Positions 52,820 to 60,377 of a stretch of 64,000 nt of DNA are shown here, in pieces. Position numbers and translations under genes: made by a program. The DNA lies in the IMG/VR virus record IMGVR_UViG_3300028423_001110, positions 1 through 64,000 of that record. One strand, written 5' to 3'. The notes below the pieces were generated by a model. It made no database searches and was not told the origin of the DNA. It saw nothing but the letters and a program-made list of their open reading frames with translations. Within the stretch, counting starts at the first letter, position 1, and every line of letters begins with the position of its first letter. The stretch comes from a virus.

Positions 52820-54650
52820 CAGAATCAATAATATTAAAGTTTTTTAAGTAATTGTTTACTTCGTTTTGACTCAAGTCGGATAAACCATTTTTTTCTAAAT
52901 TTATTTTTGCTACAGGAATCATTCCTAACGCAAGTTTGTCCATATCTAGATTTAAATTTTGCTTTTCATACCACAATAAAAAATTTTCTAATCTTGAATT
53001 ATAATAATCGTCGGGTATGTTAGGACCAAACCAAGCCATAAAATCTGCACTATAATGTTTAAGAGGAACAATTTCATCTTGATTATAATTCGTAACTTTA
53101 AATGCATCTAAAAGCGGCATGCCGACTTCGCAATAGTTTATATAAATTGTTCCATATTCCCATTGAAAAGTAAATAATTTATAGTCAGACGTTTGTAACA
53201 GATATTTTGGTCTGTTCTGAAATGTACCTACAATTCTTGGACACGGATATTTCTTTTCTGTTTCGTTCCACTCACTAAATCTTTTAGTTTCTTTTAATTT
53301 ATAATTCAGAGATATTTCATTTGCCCATTTTTGTGCAATACTTGATTGATTAATATCAAATACTAATGTTGTTTTTGAATTGGTGTAGTTGCTCGATGAC
53401 AACGTAAGATAAAAATTATTATAAAATAAACTATTACATCGAATTTCTGAAAATTTAGTAAAGAAATTTTCGTTTCTAATTTGGTCTATATACTTTGTTT
53501 GCCGCAAAAATTCATTTTTTTCTTTTTCCCATGTATTTTTTTGTTTTGTAAAATGCATACCGTCTTGTAGTATACTACAGATATGGGGATAACTTTTTTG
53601 ATATTTTTTGATAAATTTTTCACATTTTTTGCCTGCTTCTTTTTTAATTTCAATAGGAAGACTTTGTGGATTGTAATAGGGAGGATTAATTGCTGGTGTG
53701 AGCGTGTGCGCAGAACTTTCAGGTGTGATAATTTTTTTATCTATCATAAATTCGTAAAAATCGGTGATGCTGGGATAGTTAAAAAAACTTAAAACAGTAT
53801 TAATTTCAAATGTTATATGATCCAAAATGCTTACAGTTTGAAGATTTTCTTCAATTTTTTTCCAATTTGTTCCGTGCCGAATCCATTCGGCCTTCTCTCC
53901 AAAATGATCTATACTACAACTAATATTTACTGATTCGAATTTTTTCCAAAGAGATACAATATCTCTGCCCTTATATTTAAGTGTACTTAAATTTGTATTA
54001 TATTTTAGTTTGACGTTTGTTCTTTCTGCTTGAATAAGATTATCCAGTATAATATAGTGCTCTTCGGTTAATAGAGGTTCGCCTCCAGCAAAATAAATCA
54101 TATCGATGTATTCGATCTGTTCTATTACTTCTTTTAGTAATGCCCCGGTGGCATCTGCATGTATGACAGTAGGTGTTTTAAAATTTTGATGTTTTGCTTG
54201 TTCTTCTGCCCACTTTGAACTAAATTCTGATCCGCAAGTTCTACATTTAAAATTACATATATTACTAAACCTAATATCAACATACCGCATTTTAAAGTCA
54301 TTAACTTTTCCGTCTTCTTCTGTAGTATGTACGATTTCGTCAAAAAACCTTCCAAAATTCTCATTTGCAAAGCTTCGAAAACTCGAATTTCCAATTTCTT
54401 CTTGCTTATAGCAAAACTCGCAAATTTTACTTTTTTTGTTAGAAAGCATGTTTTTGCGTAATAATTTCATATCTTTAACATTAAATGCTTCTTCTAGACT
54501 AACATCGTTGGTATTTGCAAAAGGAGTAGTATAATTATTAGAACAGCAAGGGTACACATCTCCTTTCGGAGTTACATTTAAATGTACCCAAGGAAACATA
54601 CAAAATGTCTTGCTTTCATTTAGCAAAACCTTCTTATTTATTTTTGTCAT
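52806..54650 (-). CDS. Large radical SAM protein with N-terminal twitch-type cluster
   Basis: A 614-residue protein. The N-terminus gives additional cluster cysteines: FCMFPWVHLNVTPKGDVYPCC (residues 17-36) and ICEFCYKQEE (77-80). The SAM-cluster motif CNFKCRTC follows at 132-139 and IYFAGGEPLL near 195, then ISCSIDHFG. The same N-terminal architecture is in the 40304 gene. The C-terminal 250 residues (from about 360) have no recognised domain; SADFMAWFGPNIP is notable. Its promoter region is divergent to the methyltransferase gene, with a late-like box. Transcribed alone on the minus strand between plus-strand modules. Substrate unknown. Confidence 0.82.
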   Translation of the reverse strand: MTKINKKVLLNESKTFCMFPWVHLNVTPKGDVYPCCSNNYTTPFANTNDVSLEEAFNVKDMKLLRKNMLSNKKSKICEFCYKQEEIGNSSFRSFANENFGRFFDEIVHTTEEDGKVNDFKMRYVDIRFSNICNFKCRTCGSEFSSKWAEEQAKHQNFKTPTVIHADATGALLKEVIEQIEYIDMIYFAGGEPLLTEEHYIILDNLIQAERTNVKLKYNTNLSTLKYKGRDIVSLWKKFESVNISCSIDHFGEKAEWIRHGTNWKKIEENLQTVSILDHITFEINTVLSFFNYPSITDFYEFMIDKKIITPESSAHTLTPAINPPYYNPQSLPIEIKKEAGKKCEKFIKKYQKSYPHICSILQDGMHFTKQKNTWEKEKNEFLRQTKYIDQIRNENFFTKFSEIRCNSLFYNNFYLTLSSSNYTNSKTTLVFDINQSSIAQKWANEISLNYKLKETKRFSEWNETEKKYPCPRIVGTFQNRPKYLLQTSDYKLFTFQWEYGTIYINYCEVGMPLLDAFKVTNYNQDEIVPLKHYSADFMAWFGPNIPDDYYNSRLENFLLWYEKQNLNLDMDKLALGMIPVAKINLEKNGLSDLSQNEVNNYLKNFNIIDSVKVS

Positions 54651-54667
54651 ACATATAATTATCTTAT

Positions 54668-54675
54668 TATTTATT
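54668..54675 (-). promoter_or_regulatory. Late-promoter-like box for the 614-residue radical SAM gene
   Basis: AATAAATA on the minus strand, 18 bases before the ATG at 54650. Together with the plus-strand box at 54722 it forms a divergent late pair in the 97-base gap. Confidence 0.4.
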
Positions 54676-54721
54676 GTTCATTTAGGTTTTGATCAGAAGA
54701 CATCTCTTAAAAATTGCCTAA

Positions 54722-54729
54722 AATAAATA
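54722..54729 (+). promoter_or_regulatory. Late-promoter-like box for the methyltransferase triplet
   Basis: AATAAATA, 19 bases before the ATG at 54748, with TTAGGT as a possible ribosome site. It would drive the methyltransferase, radical SAM and acetyltransferase-like genes to 56991. Confidence 0.4.
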
Positions 54730-54747
54730 AGATTATTAGGTAAACAT

Positions 54748-55353
54748 ATGTTTGTAAATATCGAAGATATCCTTTTTTGGATGGATGCTATTAGAAATTC
54801 TGATGATAGATATAGAACTCTAGAAAGTTTTTGGAAAGGGCAAATATATTCTAAAATTTGGTTAATAGACAATTTAAAACCTTTTATTGTTAATGATAAA
54901 AACACAATAATAATACATGCTGGATGGAATGGTGTCTTATCTAGTTTACTCTTTAACAGCAATATTTCAATTCGCAAAATTATCTCGGTTGACAAAGATC
55001 AAAATTGTAAAAACATTGCTCTTACAGTAAATAAAAGACAAGAAATGGAAGGTAAGTTTTTTGCAGTTACAGAAGATATGACCAAATTCAATTATGACGA
55101 ATCTCCAGATATTGTAATTAATACAAGTTGCGAACATATAACAGACAAAGAACTGCAAAAATGGTATTCCCAAATTCCTCAAAACACTCTTGTTGTTTTA
55201 CAAAGTAATAACTATTTTAATTTAGACGAACATATTAATTGTGTCACGAGTGCAACCGATCTTGCTAATAAAATAGATATTGATTCTATTATGGAAGGAA
55301 GTTATTCGACACCCTTATATGATAGATTTATGGCAATTGGATATAAAAAATAA
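54748..55353 (+). CDS. Class I SAM-dependent methyltransferase-like protein
   Basis: A 201-residue protein of Rossmann type. Motif I is degenerate but placed correctly (TIIIHAGWNGVLSSLLF near residue 60), followed by an acidic loop KIISVDKDQNC and the post-motif PDIVINTSCEHI near 130. LESFWKGQIYSKIWLI at the start and VLQSNNYF later recall a protein that I remember as widespread in marine T4-like phages. A catalytic target cannot be read; DNA, RNA or small molecule all remain possible. It shares its last base with the first base of the next gene (TAATG). Confidence 0.55.
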   Translation: MFVNIEDILFWMDAIRNSDDRYRTLESFWKGQIYSKIWLIDNLKPFIVNDKNTIIIHAGWNGVLSSLLFNSNISIRKIISVDKDQNCKNIALTVNKRQEMEGKFFAVTEDMTKFNYDESPDIVINTSCEHITDKELQKWYSQIPQNTLVVLQSNNYFNLDEHINCVTSATDLANKIDIDSIMEGSYSTPLYDRFMAIGYKK

Positions 55354-56441
55354 TGTTTTCATTTTATGAATTAGAAGATCTTCATCTTGAAATTACTAGT
55401 TTATGTCAAGCAAGTTGTCCTATGTGTAGTAGAAACTACCATGGCGGAATAAAAAATCCTCTTTTAAAATTATCGAGTTGGTCTCTTGCAGATTTTAAAA
55501 AAATTTTAACAAAAGAAGTACTTATCCAAATTAAAGGATTTTATTTCTGCGGAAATTTTGGAGATCCTATTATAAATGATGATCTTTTAGAGATGATTAA
55601 ATATTCAGTTTCAATTAATCCTAATTTATACATACGAATTCATACAAATGCAAGTGCTAGAAGTGAAGAATGGTGGAAGACATTAGCAAAAACATTACCT
55701 TTAAAGCATAATGTAGTATTTGCGTTAGACGGTTTAGAAGATACACACAGTATATACAGAGTCGGAACTGATTTTACAAAAATAATTAATAATGCTACGG
55801 CATTTATAAAAAATGGCGGCACAGCTGAGTGGTGTTTTATAAAATTTCGACATAATGAACATCAAGTTGATCTTGCAAAAAAAACTGCCGCTTCGCTAGG
55901 ATTTTTAAAATTTACAGAAAAAAATTCTGCAAGGTTTATTTCTAGTGATGAATTTGATGTATTAGATAAAAATGGAAATGTAAAGTATCAATTATATAAA
56001 CCGAGAAATTCTAAAAAATCTGAAATTAGTTATGATTTAATCAAAGATTATAAGCAAATATTACAAAATGCATCAATCCAATGTGCTGTTAAAAAAACTA
56101 AAGAAATATATATAGATGCTCAGCGTAATGTAATGCCTTGCTGTTTTTTAGCATCAACGCCGTATAACTTTTCAGGAGACAAGGATATTGAATCTAACTT
56201 TAGAAAAGACACTAAACAACAATACGAAGAATTAAGAAAAGAACTTGGAGACATAAGTGCTTTAACACAAAGTATAAAAAGTATTATTTCTTCTGAAACG
56301 TGGCAAAAAGTATGGGACAAATATTGGAATAATGGAAAATTATATACATGTAGTAGAGTATGCGGTAAATTAGATCAAAAAATTTCACAACCTAGCGATC
56401 AGTTTGTAGATCAAATTTGGTTACGAAAAAATGTCATATAA
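55353..56441 (+). CDS. Radical SAM protein with SPASM-like C-terminal cysteines
   Basis: A 362-residue enzyme starting almost at once with LEITSLCQASCPMCSRNYHGG, giving CxxxCxxC at residues 18-25. KGFYFCGNFGDPII near residue 65 replaces the common GGEP as the SAM-site strand. IHTNASARSEEWW, VFALDGLEDTHSIYRVGTDF and the Cys-rich end (NVMPCCFLAS, CSRVCGKL) match marine-phage radical SAM proteins with a SPASM-like tail. These proteins often activate peptides or build modified residues, but no precursor peptide is recognised here. The next gene overlaps its end by 11 bases. Confidence 0.8.
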   Translation: MFSFYELEDLHLEITSLCQASCPMCSRNYHGGIKNPLLKLSSWSLADFKKILTKEVLIQIKGFYFCGNFGDPIINDDLLEMIKYSVSINPNLYIRIHTNASARSEEWWKTLAKTLPLKHNVVFALDGLEDTHSIYRVGTDFTKIINNATAFIKNGGTAEWCFIKFRHNEHQVDLAKKTAASLGFLKFTEKNSARFISSDEFDVLDKNGNVKYQLYKPRNSKKSEISYDLIKDYKQILQNASIQCAVKKTKEIYIDAQRNVMPCCFLASTPYNFSGDKDIESNFRKDTKQQYEELRKELGDISALTQSIKSIISSETWQKVWDKYWNNGKLYTCSRVCGKLDQKISQPSDQFVDQIWLRKNVI

Positions 56442-56991
56442 ACTTATAGAATGGGAGCCGTCGATTAATCTCAATGAGTTTTATAACGAAGCTCAAAAAC
56501 GAGGATTTATAAATAATTCTAGTCAAAAAAAGATGATCGATTGTCTTAGAAATGAAAGATCATGGAATGCATGGATTTTATTTAATAACAATAAACCTAT
56601 CGGTTCTGTTGCTGCACATAGTTTTGATCTTATGGGAGAAAAAAGTTTTAGAATTCTTACTCGTGTGTGTACATTTGGAGAGGAGAGAATTTCTAAAGGG
56701 TTGATTACTACAAAAAAACTTATTGAGCAACATCAAAATTTAACAGATCAATTTTTGCTACCTAAATGCATCCAATGGGCAGGTTTCGAGAATAAACTTT
56801 TTGCAACAAGTAATGAAAGCAAAGAAGCAAGTCAGCGACTAGTACACAAATATTACTTTCCGACTTTAGCTAAACTAGGAATCGTTTCAAAAACAACTGA
56901 AGTTTTTTATCGAGGAATAAATCAAACTGTTTGGCAAGTTCATCCTGAGAAGTTTTTTGAAAATTTAAAAAAGTATCCAAGATGGACCTAA
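56431..56991 (+). CDS. GNAT-like acetyltransferase or related hypothetical protein
   Basis: A 186-residue protein ending the plus-strand triplet. The central part (SWNAWILFNNNKPIGSVAAHSF, SFRILTRVCTFGE) has the beta-strand pattern of the GNAT fold with the KPIG turn at about residue 50, and there is a helical C-terminal half with VHKYYFPTLAKLG. The acetyl-CoA P-loop (Q/RxxGxG/A) is not clear, so the call is tentative. Coupled to the radical SAM gene by overlap. It meets the convergent fibre gene with no gap. Confidence 0.4.
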   Translation: MSYKLIEWEPSINLNEFYNEAQKRGFINNSSQKKMIDCLRNERSWNAWILFNNNKPIGSVAAHSFDLMGEKSFRILTRVCTFGEERISKGLITTKKLIEQHQNLTDQFLLPKCIQWAGFENKLFATSNESKEASQRLVHKYYFPTLAKLGIVSKTTEVFYRGINQTVWQVHPEKFFENLKKYPRWT

Positions 56992-58899
56992 TTAATGTAA
57001 GTCTCTCCAGTCAACTCCGTCATACCCTTGAAATTTTGGAAAACCAGTACTGTCATCGTGTCCTGCTAGAAAAATCATCATTCCTGCTTCTGGATTAGGA
57101 ATTGCATTATCTCTCTCGGTTTCGTTTGCATATACCGCAGGTTTTACTGCACCTGGAGATTCAAATGTACCTTCTCCTTTAAATTTAAAGTGACTTTGAC
57201 TTGTATTATTTCCAACACCAATTATACAATCTGATTTTGGATTTTGCGCAGTGTAGTCTGCGTCTGAAGTAAGTTGCGTTACTAATGCAGCTGTTGTTTT
57301 GTAAGATCCGTCTGCATAAGCCTGAATTCGAAATCCAGATAGTAGTTCATTTTTATCTACATTAGCCGGACTGTCAATAGTACCGTTTGATACATTTATT
57401 TGCACGTACGGTATGTCAGCACCTCTAACAGTTTTAAAATCTGCTATTTTTTTGTTTAATGTTTTAACTTCTAAAGTATCTGTATCAATTGGTCCTACTA
57501 AATATCCACTTAATCCGTCAACTAGTAGTTCTGAACTATCTGAGAAAACTGAACCAACTACATCTCCTGTAATTGCATCTGTTTCTATACTTGACACGTA
57601 TAAACGATCAAGATCAGAGTCGAACAAAATTGTGCTATCTTCTTTGAAGATTTTATCTGAAATTAAGAAACTTGTTTGTATAAAACTATCAACTTCTAGT
57701 TCTTCAAAGTATCCTCGTCTCCAAACGGCACTTACTGCTCCGAGGTCATATAATGCATCTTCGTTTGGAATTAATGAGCTAGCAACAGTTCCTTGTGACA
57801 AGTCAAGTGTTCCGCTTATTTCGGCTGTATTTGAAATATCTATTTTACTTGCAATTAATTCATCGTTGAGGTCGTTATACAGAAGACTGCTGTCTTCTTT
57901 AAAAATTTTGTTTGTTATAACACTATTCGAAACTATAGTTTCTATATAACCAGTATCCCAACCTTGTCCTGAAAAACCTAGATCATACTGTTTATCTAAA
58001 GTCGGAGAAAGAGGTCCTTTGATCTCCATGCCTTCGATTTTAAGTACTCCAAATACTTCAAGGTCGGTAATTGAAATTTGATCATTGTCAGAATTATAAA
58101 GTAGATTACTTTCATTTTTACTAATTGTGTCTACTCGAAGGTCGCTAGCAGTAATATTCTGTTCAATATTAATATCCGAAGCTGTAATTCCCGGAACTAC
58201 TAATGTTTCGTAAACATCAAGATTTTGAAAAAATCCTCCTGCCCAAATATTTTCATCTGTGCCAACTGTATATTGGTTAATAGCGGAAGGCACTAGAGGC
58301 CCTGTTATTTTTGCTTCAGTAACATCTAACTCTGTACCTAGAATAATATTTTCTAAATTTAGTTCGTCGTTAGCAGAGTCATATAATACCGTGCTATTTT
58401 CTTTTATGATTCTTGTAGTTTGTAGATCAACTGTTTCTAACTTTTCAGATACAGATATGTTTTCTGTTATGATACCTGGCGAAACTACGCTTTCTTCTAC
58501 ATCGATATTTTGAACAAAAAGGTTTGACCAAGCAGTTTCAACATCTCCTAAAGAATATATATTGTTTCCAGAAGGAATTAAATCACTATCAATAACACCT
58601 TCGATACTAATGTTGTCTACTTCATCGTCGCCTAGATTAATACTTCCTGTAGCAGTTATGGTTCCGTCTATATTAATATTGCCTGAACCGATAATATCGT
58701 TACCGTTAAGATCTAAATTCCCTCCAAGAGCAGGAGTTGTATCGTCCACAACTACAGTATCGAGGATAGAACGACCGCCAAGGGTTGTTCCGTCACCTAC
58801 AAACAGTTTTCCTGTGTCTGTTACATAGAGTGGTTCCCCTAATTTAGGGGTTATTGTTAATCTTTCAGCATCAGTGCCTCGTCTAAACAAAAAAGACAT
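56992..58899 (-). CDS. Repeat-rich tail fibre/structural protein with Mtd-like N-terminus
   Basis: A 635-residue protein. The N-terminus (FRRGTDAERLTITPKLGEPL, then LFVGDGTTLGG, residues 5-42) is the phage fibre N-terminal module also found in the major tropism determinant and hyaluronate-lyase-like fibres. From about residue 107 four units repeat, opening with LIPSGNNIYSLG, LVPSAINQYTVG, LSPTLDKQYDLG and LIPNEDALYDLG (residues 107, 202, 297, 376), each followed by a W..G/LF block and LLYDSANDEL-type ends. The last 150 residues (FKTVRGADIPYVQINVS, then FPKFQGYDGVDWRDLH) may form the receptor-binding tip. A late-type box precedes it. It is away from the main fibre block. Confidence 0.75.
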   Translation of the reverse strand: MSFLFRRGTDAERLTITPKLGEPLYVTDTGKLFVGDGTTLGGRSILDTVVVDDTTPALGGNLDLNGNDIIGSGNINIDGTITATGSINLGDDEVDNISIEGVIDSDLIPSGNNIYSLGDVETAWSNLFVQNIDVEESVVSPGIITENISVSEKLETVDLQTTRIIKENSTVLYDSANDELNLENIILGTELDVTEAKITGPLVPSAINQYTVGTDENIWAGGFFQNLDVYETLVVPGITASDINIEQNITASDLRVDTISKNESNLLYNSDNDQISITDLEVFGVLKIEGMEIKGPLSPTLDKQYDLGFSGQGWDTGYIETIVSNSVITNKIFKEDSSLLYNDLNDELIASKIDISNTAEISGTLDLSQGTVASSLIPNEDALYDLGAVSAVWRRGYFEELEVDSFIQTSFLISDKIFKEDSTILFDSDLDRLYVSSIETDAITGDVVGSVFSDSSELLVDGLSGYLVGPIDTDTLEVKTLNKKIADFKTVRGADIPYVQINVSNGTIDSPANVDKNELLSGFRIQAYADGSYKTTAALVTQLTSDADYTAQNPKSDCIIGVGNNTSQSHFKFKGEGTFESPGAVKPAVYANETERDNAIPNPEAGMMIFLAGHDDSTGFPKFQGYDGVDWRDLH

Positions 58900-58927
58900 T
58901 AAATGTACTCCTGATCAGTTACACAAG

Positions 58928-58935
58928 TATTTATC
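58928..58935 (-). promoter_or_regulatory. Late promoter upstream of repeat fibre gene
   Basis: GATAAATA on the minus strand, seven of eight to the late consensus, 28 bases before the ATG at 58899 and abutting the stop of the preceding gene; CAGGAG follows as the ribosome site. Confidence 0.5.
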
Positions 58936-59238
58936 TTACTTCCTTTTTTTCATAAAGAACTTTGTTCTTCTTGAAATATCTTTTTTAACTTTTTCTAAGT
59001 TTAGACGAAAATCAATATGATAGATGGCATCGTTATATTCATCCATCAAACCGAGCAAAGATTCTTCGATGTCAGTTTCTTCTAACTCATTAGCAACAGC
59101 TATGTCCCATGTAACACCGTCATTAAATAACACACGTATAGAATCAAGATATTCTATAGGAATAACTTGAATTTTAACTTCTTCAAACAATTCAGGCCAG
59201 TGATCGGGTTGACTGTAGTGACTGTCGTCATCGCTCAC
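58936..59238 (-). CDS. Small conserved phage protein, unknown function
   Basis: A 100-residue protein if started at GTG 59238 (VSDDDSHYSQPDHW), which comes one base after the previous stop; a longer frame from 59322 would overlap that gene by 83 bases. The N-terminal QPDHWPELFEEVKIQVIPIEYL and VLFNDGVTWDI stretch and a basic C-terminus (RRTKFFMKKRK) are visible. I recall similar small proteins next to the same neighbours in marine T4-like phages, without assigned function. Part of the minus-strand run from 60056. Confidence 0.55.
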   Translation of the reverse strand: MSDDDSHYSQPDHWPELFEEVKIQVIPIEYLDSIRVLFNDGVTWDIAVANELEETDIEESLLGLMDEYNDAIYHIDFRLNLEKVKKDISRRTKFFMKKRK

Positions 59239-59239
59239 T

Positions 59240-59821
59240 TTATTTTTTGTTTTCCTTTTTAGGAGATAGCTTCTCTGCCTCTTCTCGAAGTTTTTTTGCT
59301 TCTTTAAATAAGCGGTCTGCATCGCTTCTATATTTTGAAGCTAATTCTTCGTTAGACAACGGTTCTTGTGTGTCTTGCACTACTACAGGTTCTTCGACTA
59401 GTGTTTCGTCAGACTTATTTTGTTTTGTGTTTGCAGTTGTAGTAAGCGCTAATTCGGCCACAGAAACACCTTTTTGTCTAGCAATATTTTCATTAAGTTC
59501 GTCTAATGAGACAGACGTATTACGATCAGGAACCATTTCTACTTCGTTTGATCGAACTTTTATCATTTTTCCTGTTGTGTGGAAAGCTGCCAACATGTTT
59601 CTACCGTCAGGCAATTGTGTTCTTGCCATTGCTTCGGCAAATTCGTATGCACTTTGGCCTGCATTAGATTCTACAGTTTTCATTAATGCATCGTGTTCGT
59701 CTGCCATTAGGGCCTCTGTTGTGATCACAACAGCATTTTCGGGTTCGTTAGGAACTATTCGATATGCTACTATAATCTTACGCTTGGACTGCTTCATTCT
59801 TCCGACATGTTTAAGAGACAT
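59240..59821 (-). CDS. Conserved phage protein with C-terminal coiled coil, unknown function
   Basis: A 193-residue protein starting MSLKHVGRMKQSKRKIIVAYR, a block I recall in marine T4-like phages. The N-terminal domain (about residues 1-105) includes RIVPNEPENAVVITTEALMADEHDALM, AYEFAEAMARTQLPDGRNML and HTTGKMIKV. A Thr/Glu-rich linker follows, then a charged coiled-coil-like end (DRLFKEAKKLREEAEKLS). A strong AAAGGAGAA ribosome site lies ahead of the ATG. Operon order and lack of motifs suggest a structural or assembly role, but this is open. Confidence 0.6.
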   Translation of the reverse strand: MSLKHVGRMKQSKRKIIVAYRIVPNEPENAVVITTEALMADEHDALMKTVESNAGQSAYEFAEAMARTQLPDGRNMLAAFHTTGKMIKVRSNEVEMVPDRNTSVSLDELNENIARQKGVSVAELALTTTANTKQNKSDETLVEEPVVVQDTQEPLSNEELASKYRSDADRLFKEAKKLREEAEKLSPKKENKK

Positions 59822-59822
59822 G

Positions 59823-60056
59823 TTATTCTCCTTTGGTTTCCTCTTGCTGATTTACGACGGCTTGTAAAAATGTATCAAGTTTTGTATACGTTTGTCCTAC
59901 AGTAACCATTTCATTAGGTTTAAACGCTCCTCGTTGGCTTGCAACGTCGATTATTTGACGAATTGCTGCTAGATCTTGTATCGTAAGTTCGGCAGGATTT
60001 TGTTCGTTACTATTCTCTGCTGGTGCTTCAGTTGGGGTTTGTTTAGCATCTGTCAT
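59823..60056 (-). CDS. Small conserved phage protein (LTIQDLAAIRQIIDVASQRG)
   Basis: A 77-residue protein. After a low-complexity acidic/Pro N-terminus (residues 1-23) comes a compact helical motif with LTIQDLAAIRQIIDVASQRG, then the KPNEMVTVGQTY block. These are highly conserved in marine T4-like phages as far as I remember. It is adjacent to the 193-residue gene with one base between. Function unknown. Ribosome site AAAGGAG precedes the ATG. Confidence 0.65.
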   Translation of the reverse strand: MTDAKQTPTEAPAENSNEQNPAELTIQDLAAIRQIIDVASQRGAFKPNEMVTVGQTYTKLDTFLQAVVNQQEETKGE

Positions 60057-60089
60057 TTTTTGATCTCCTTTAAATGCTCTGTTTATTTA

Positions 60090-60377
60090 CTAATACTTTA
60101 GATATGGACACCCTAAAGTGAATAATGAAAGTTCTTTTGGGTCTTCAAATCCTATTTTAATTACTTTAATTTCTTTATTGTTTTTATCTAATTCGTAAAT
60201 CTGTCCCACATAAAATCGGCCTTTTAAATTTTTTTCAATCCATCTAACAATAGTTTGCTCAAGATTATACCTCCGCATTTCGATAGTAATATATTCAAAA
60301 TGCGGTGGTGGAACTTTTAGCTGTCTAATTCCGTAAAAGTTTAACGGATTAACCTTCTTAGATCTATTGCTAAGCAT
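60090..60377 (-). CDS. Small conserved phage protein, unknown function
   Basis: A 95-residue protein from the ATG at 60377 (MLSNRSKKVNPLNFYGIRQL), overlapping the stop of the VWA gene by 8 bases. A longer frame from 60530 would run against that gene and is rejected. PPPHFEYITIEMRRYN and IVRWIEKNLKGRFYVG stretches suggest a small mixed alpha/beta fold. Such a partner gene directly after the VWA gene is the usual order, which makes a role with it plausible, though untested. Confidence 0.55.
   Translation of the reverse strand: MLSNRSKKVNPLNFYGIRQLKVPPPHFEYITIEMRRYNLEQTIVRWIEKNLKGRFYVGQIYELDKNNKEIKVIKIGFEDPKELSLFTLGCPYLKY

Noticed and set aside
57413-57949. 178-codon plus-strand frame opposite the repeat fibre gene
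   Set aside because: Ser/Leu/Ile-rich mirror of repeats; no ribosome site, inside a convincing minus-strand gene.
59247-59867. 206-codon plus-strand frame opposite conserved small genes
   Set aside because: The opposite strand holds a protein with recognisable marine-phage blocks and a strong ribosome site.
60084-60091. AGTAAATA as a late promoter for the 77-residue gene
   Set aside because: Only six of eight matches to the late box in AT-rich sequence; too weak to claim.
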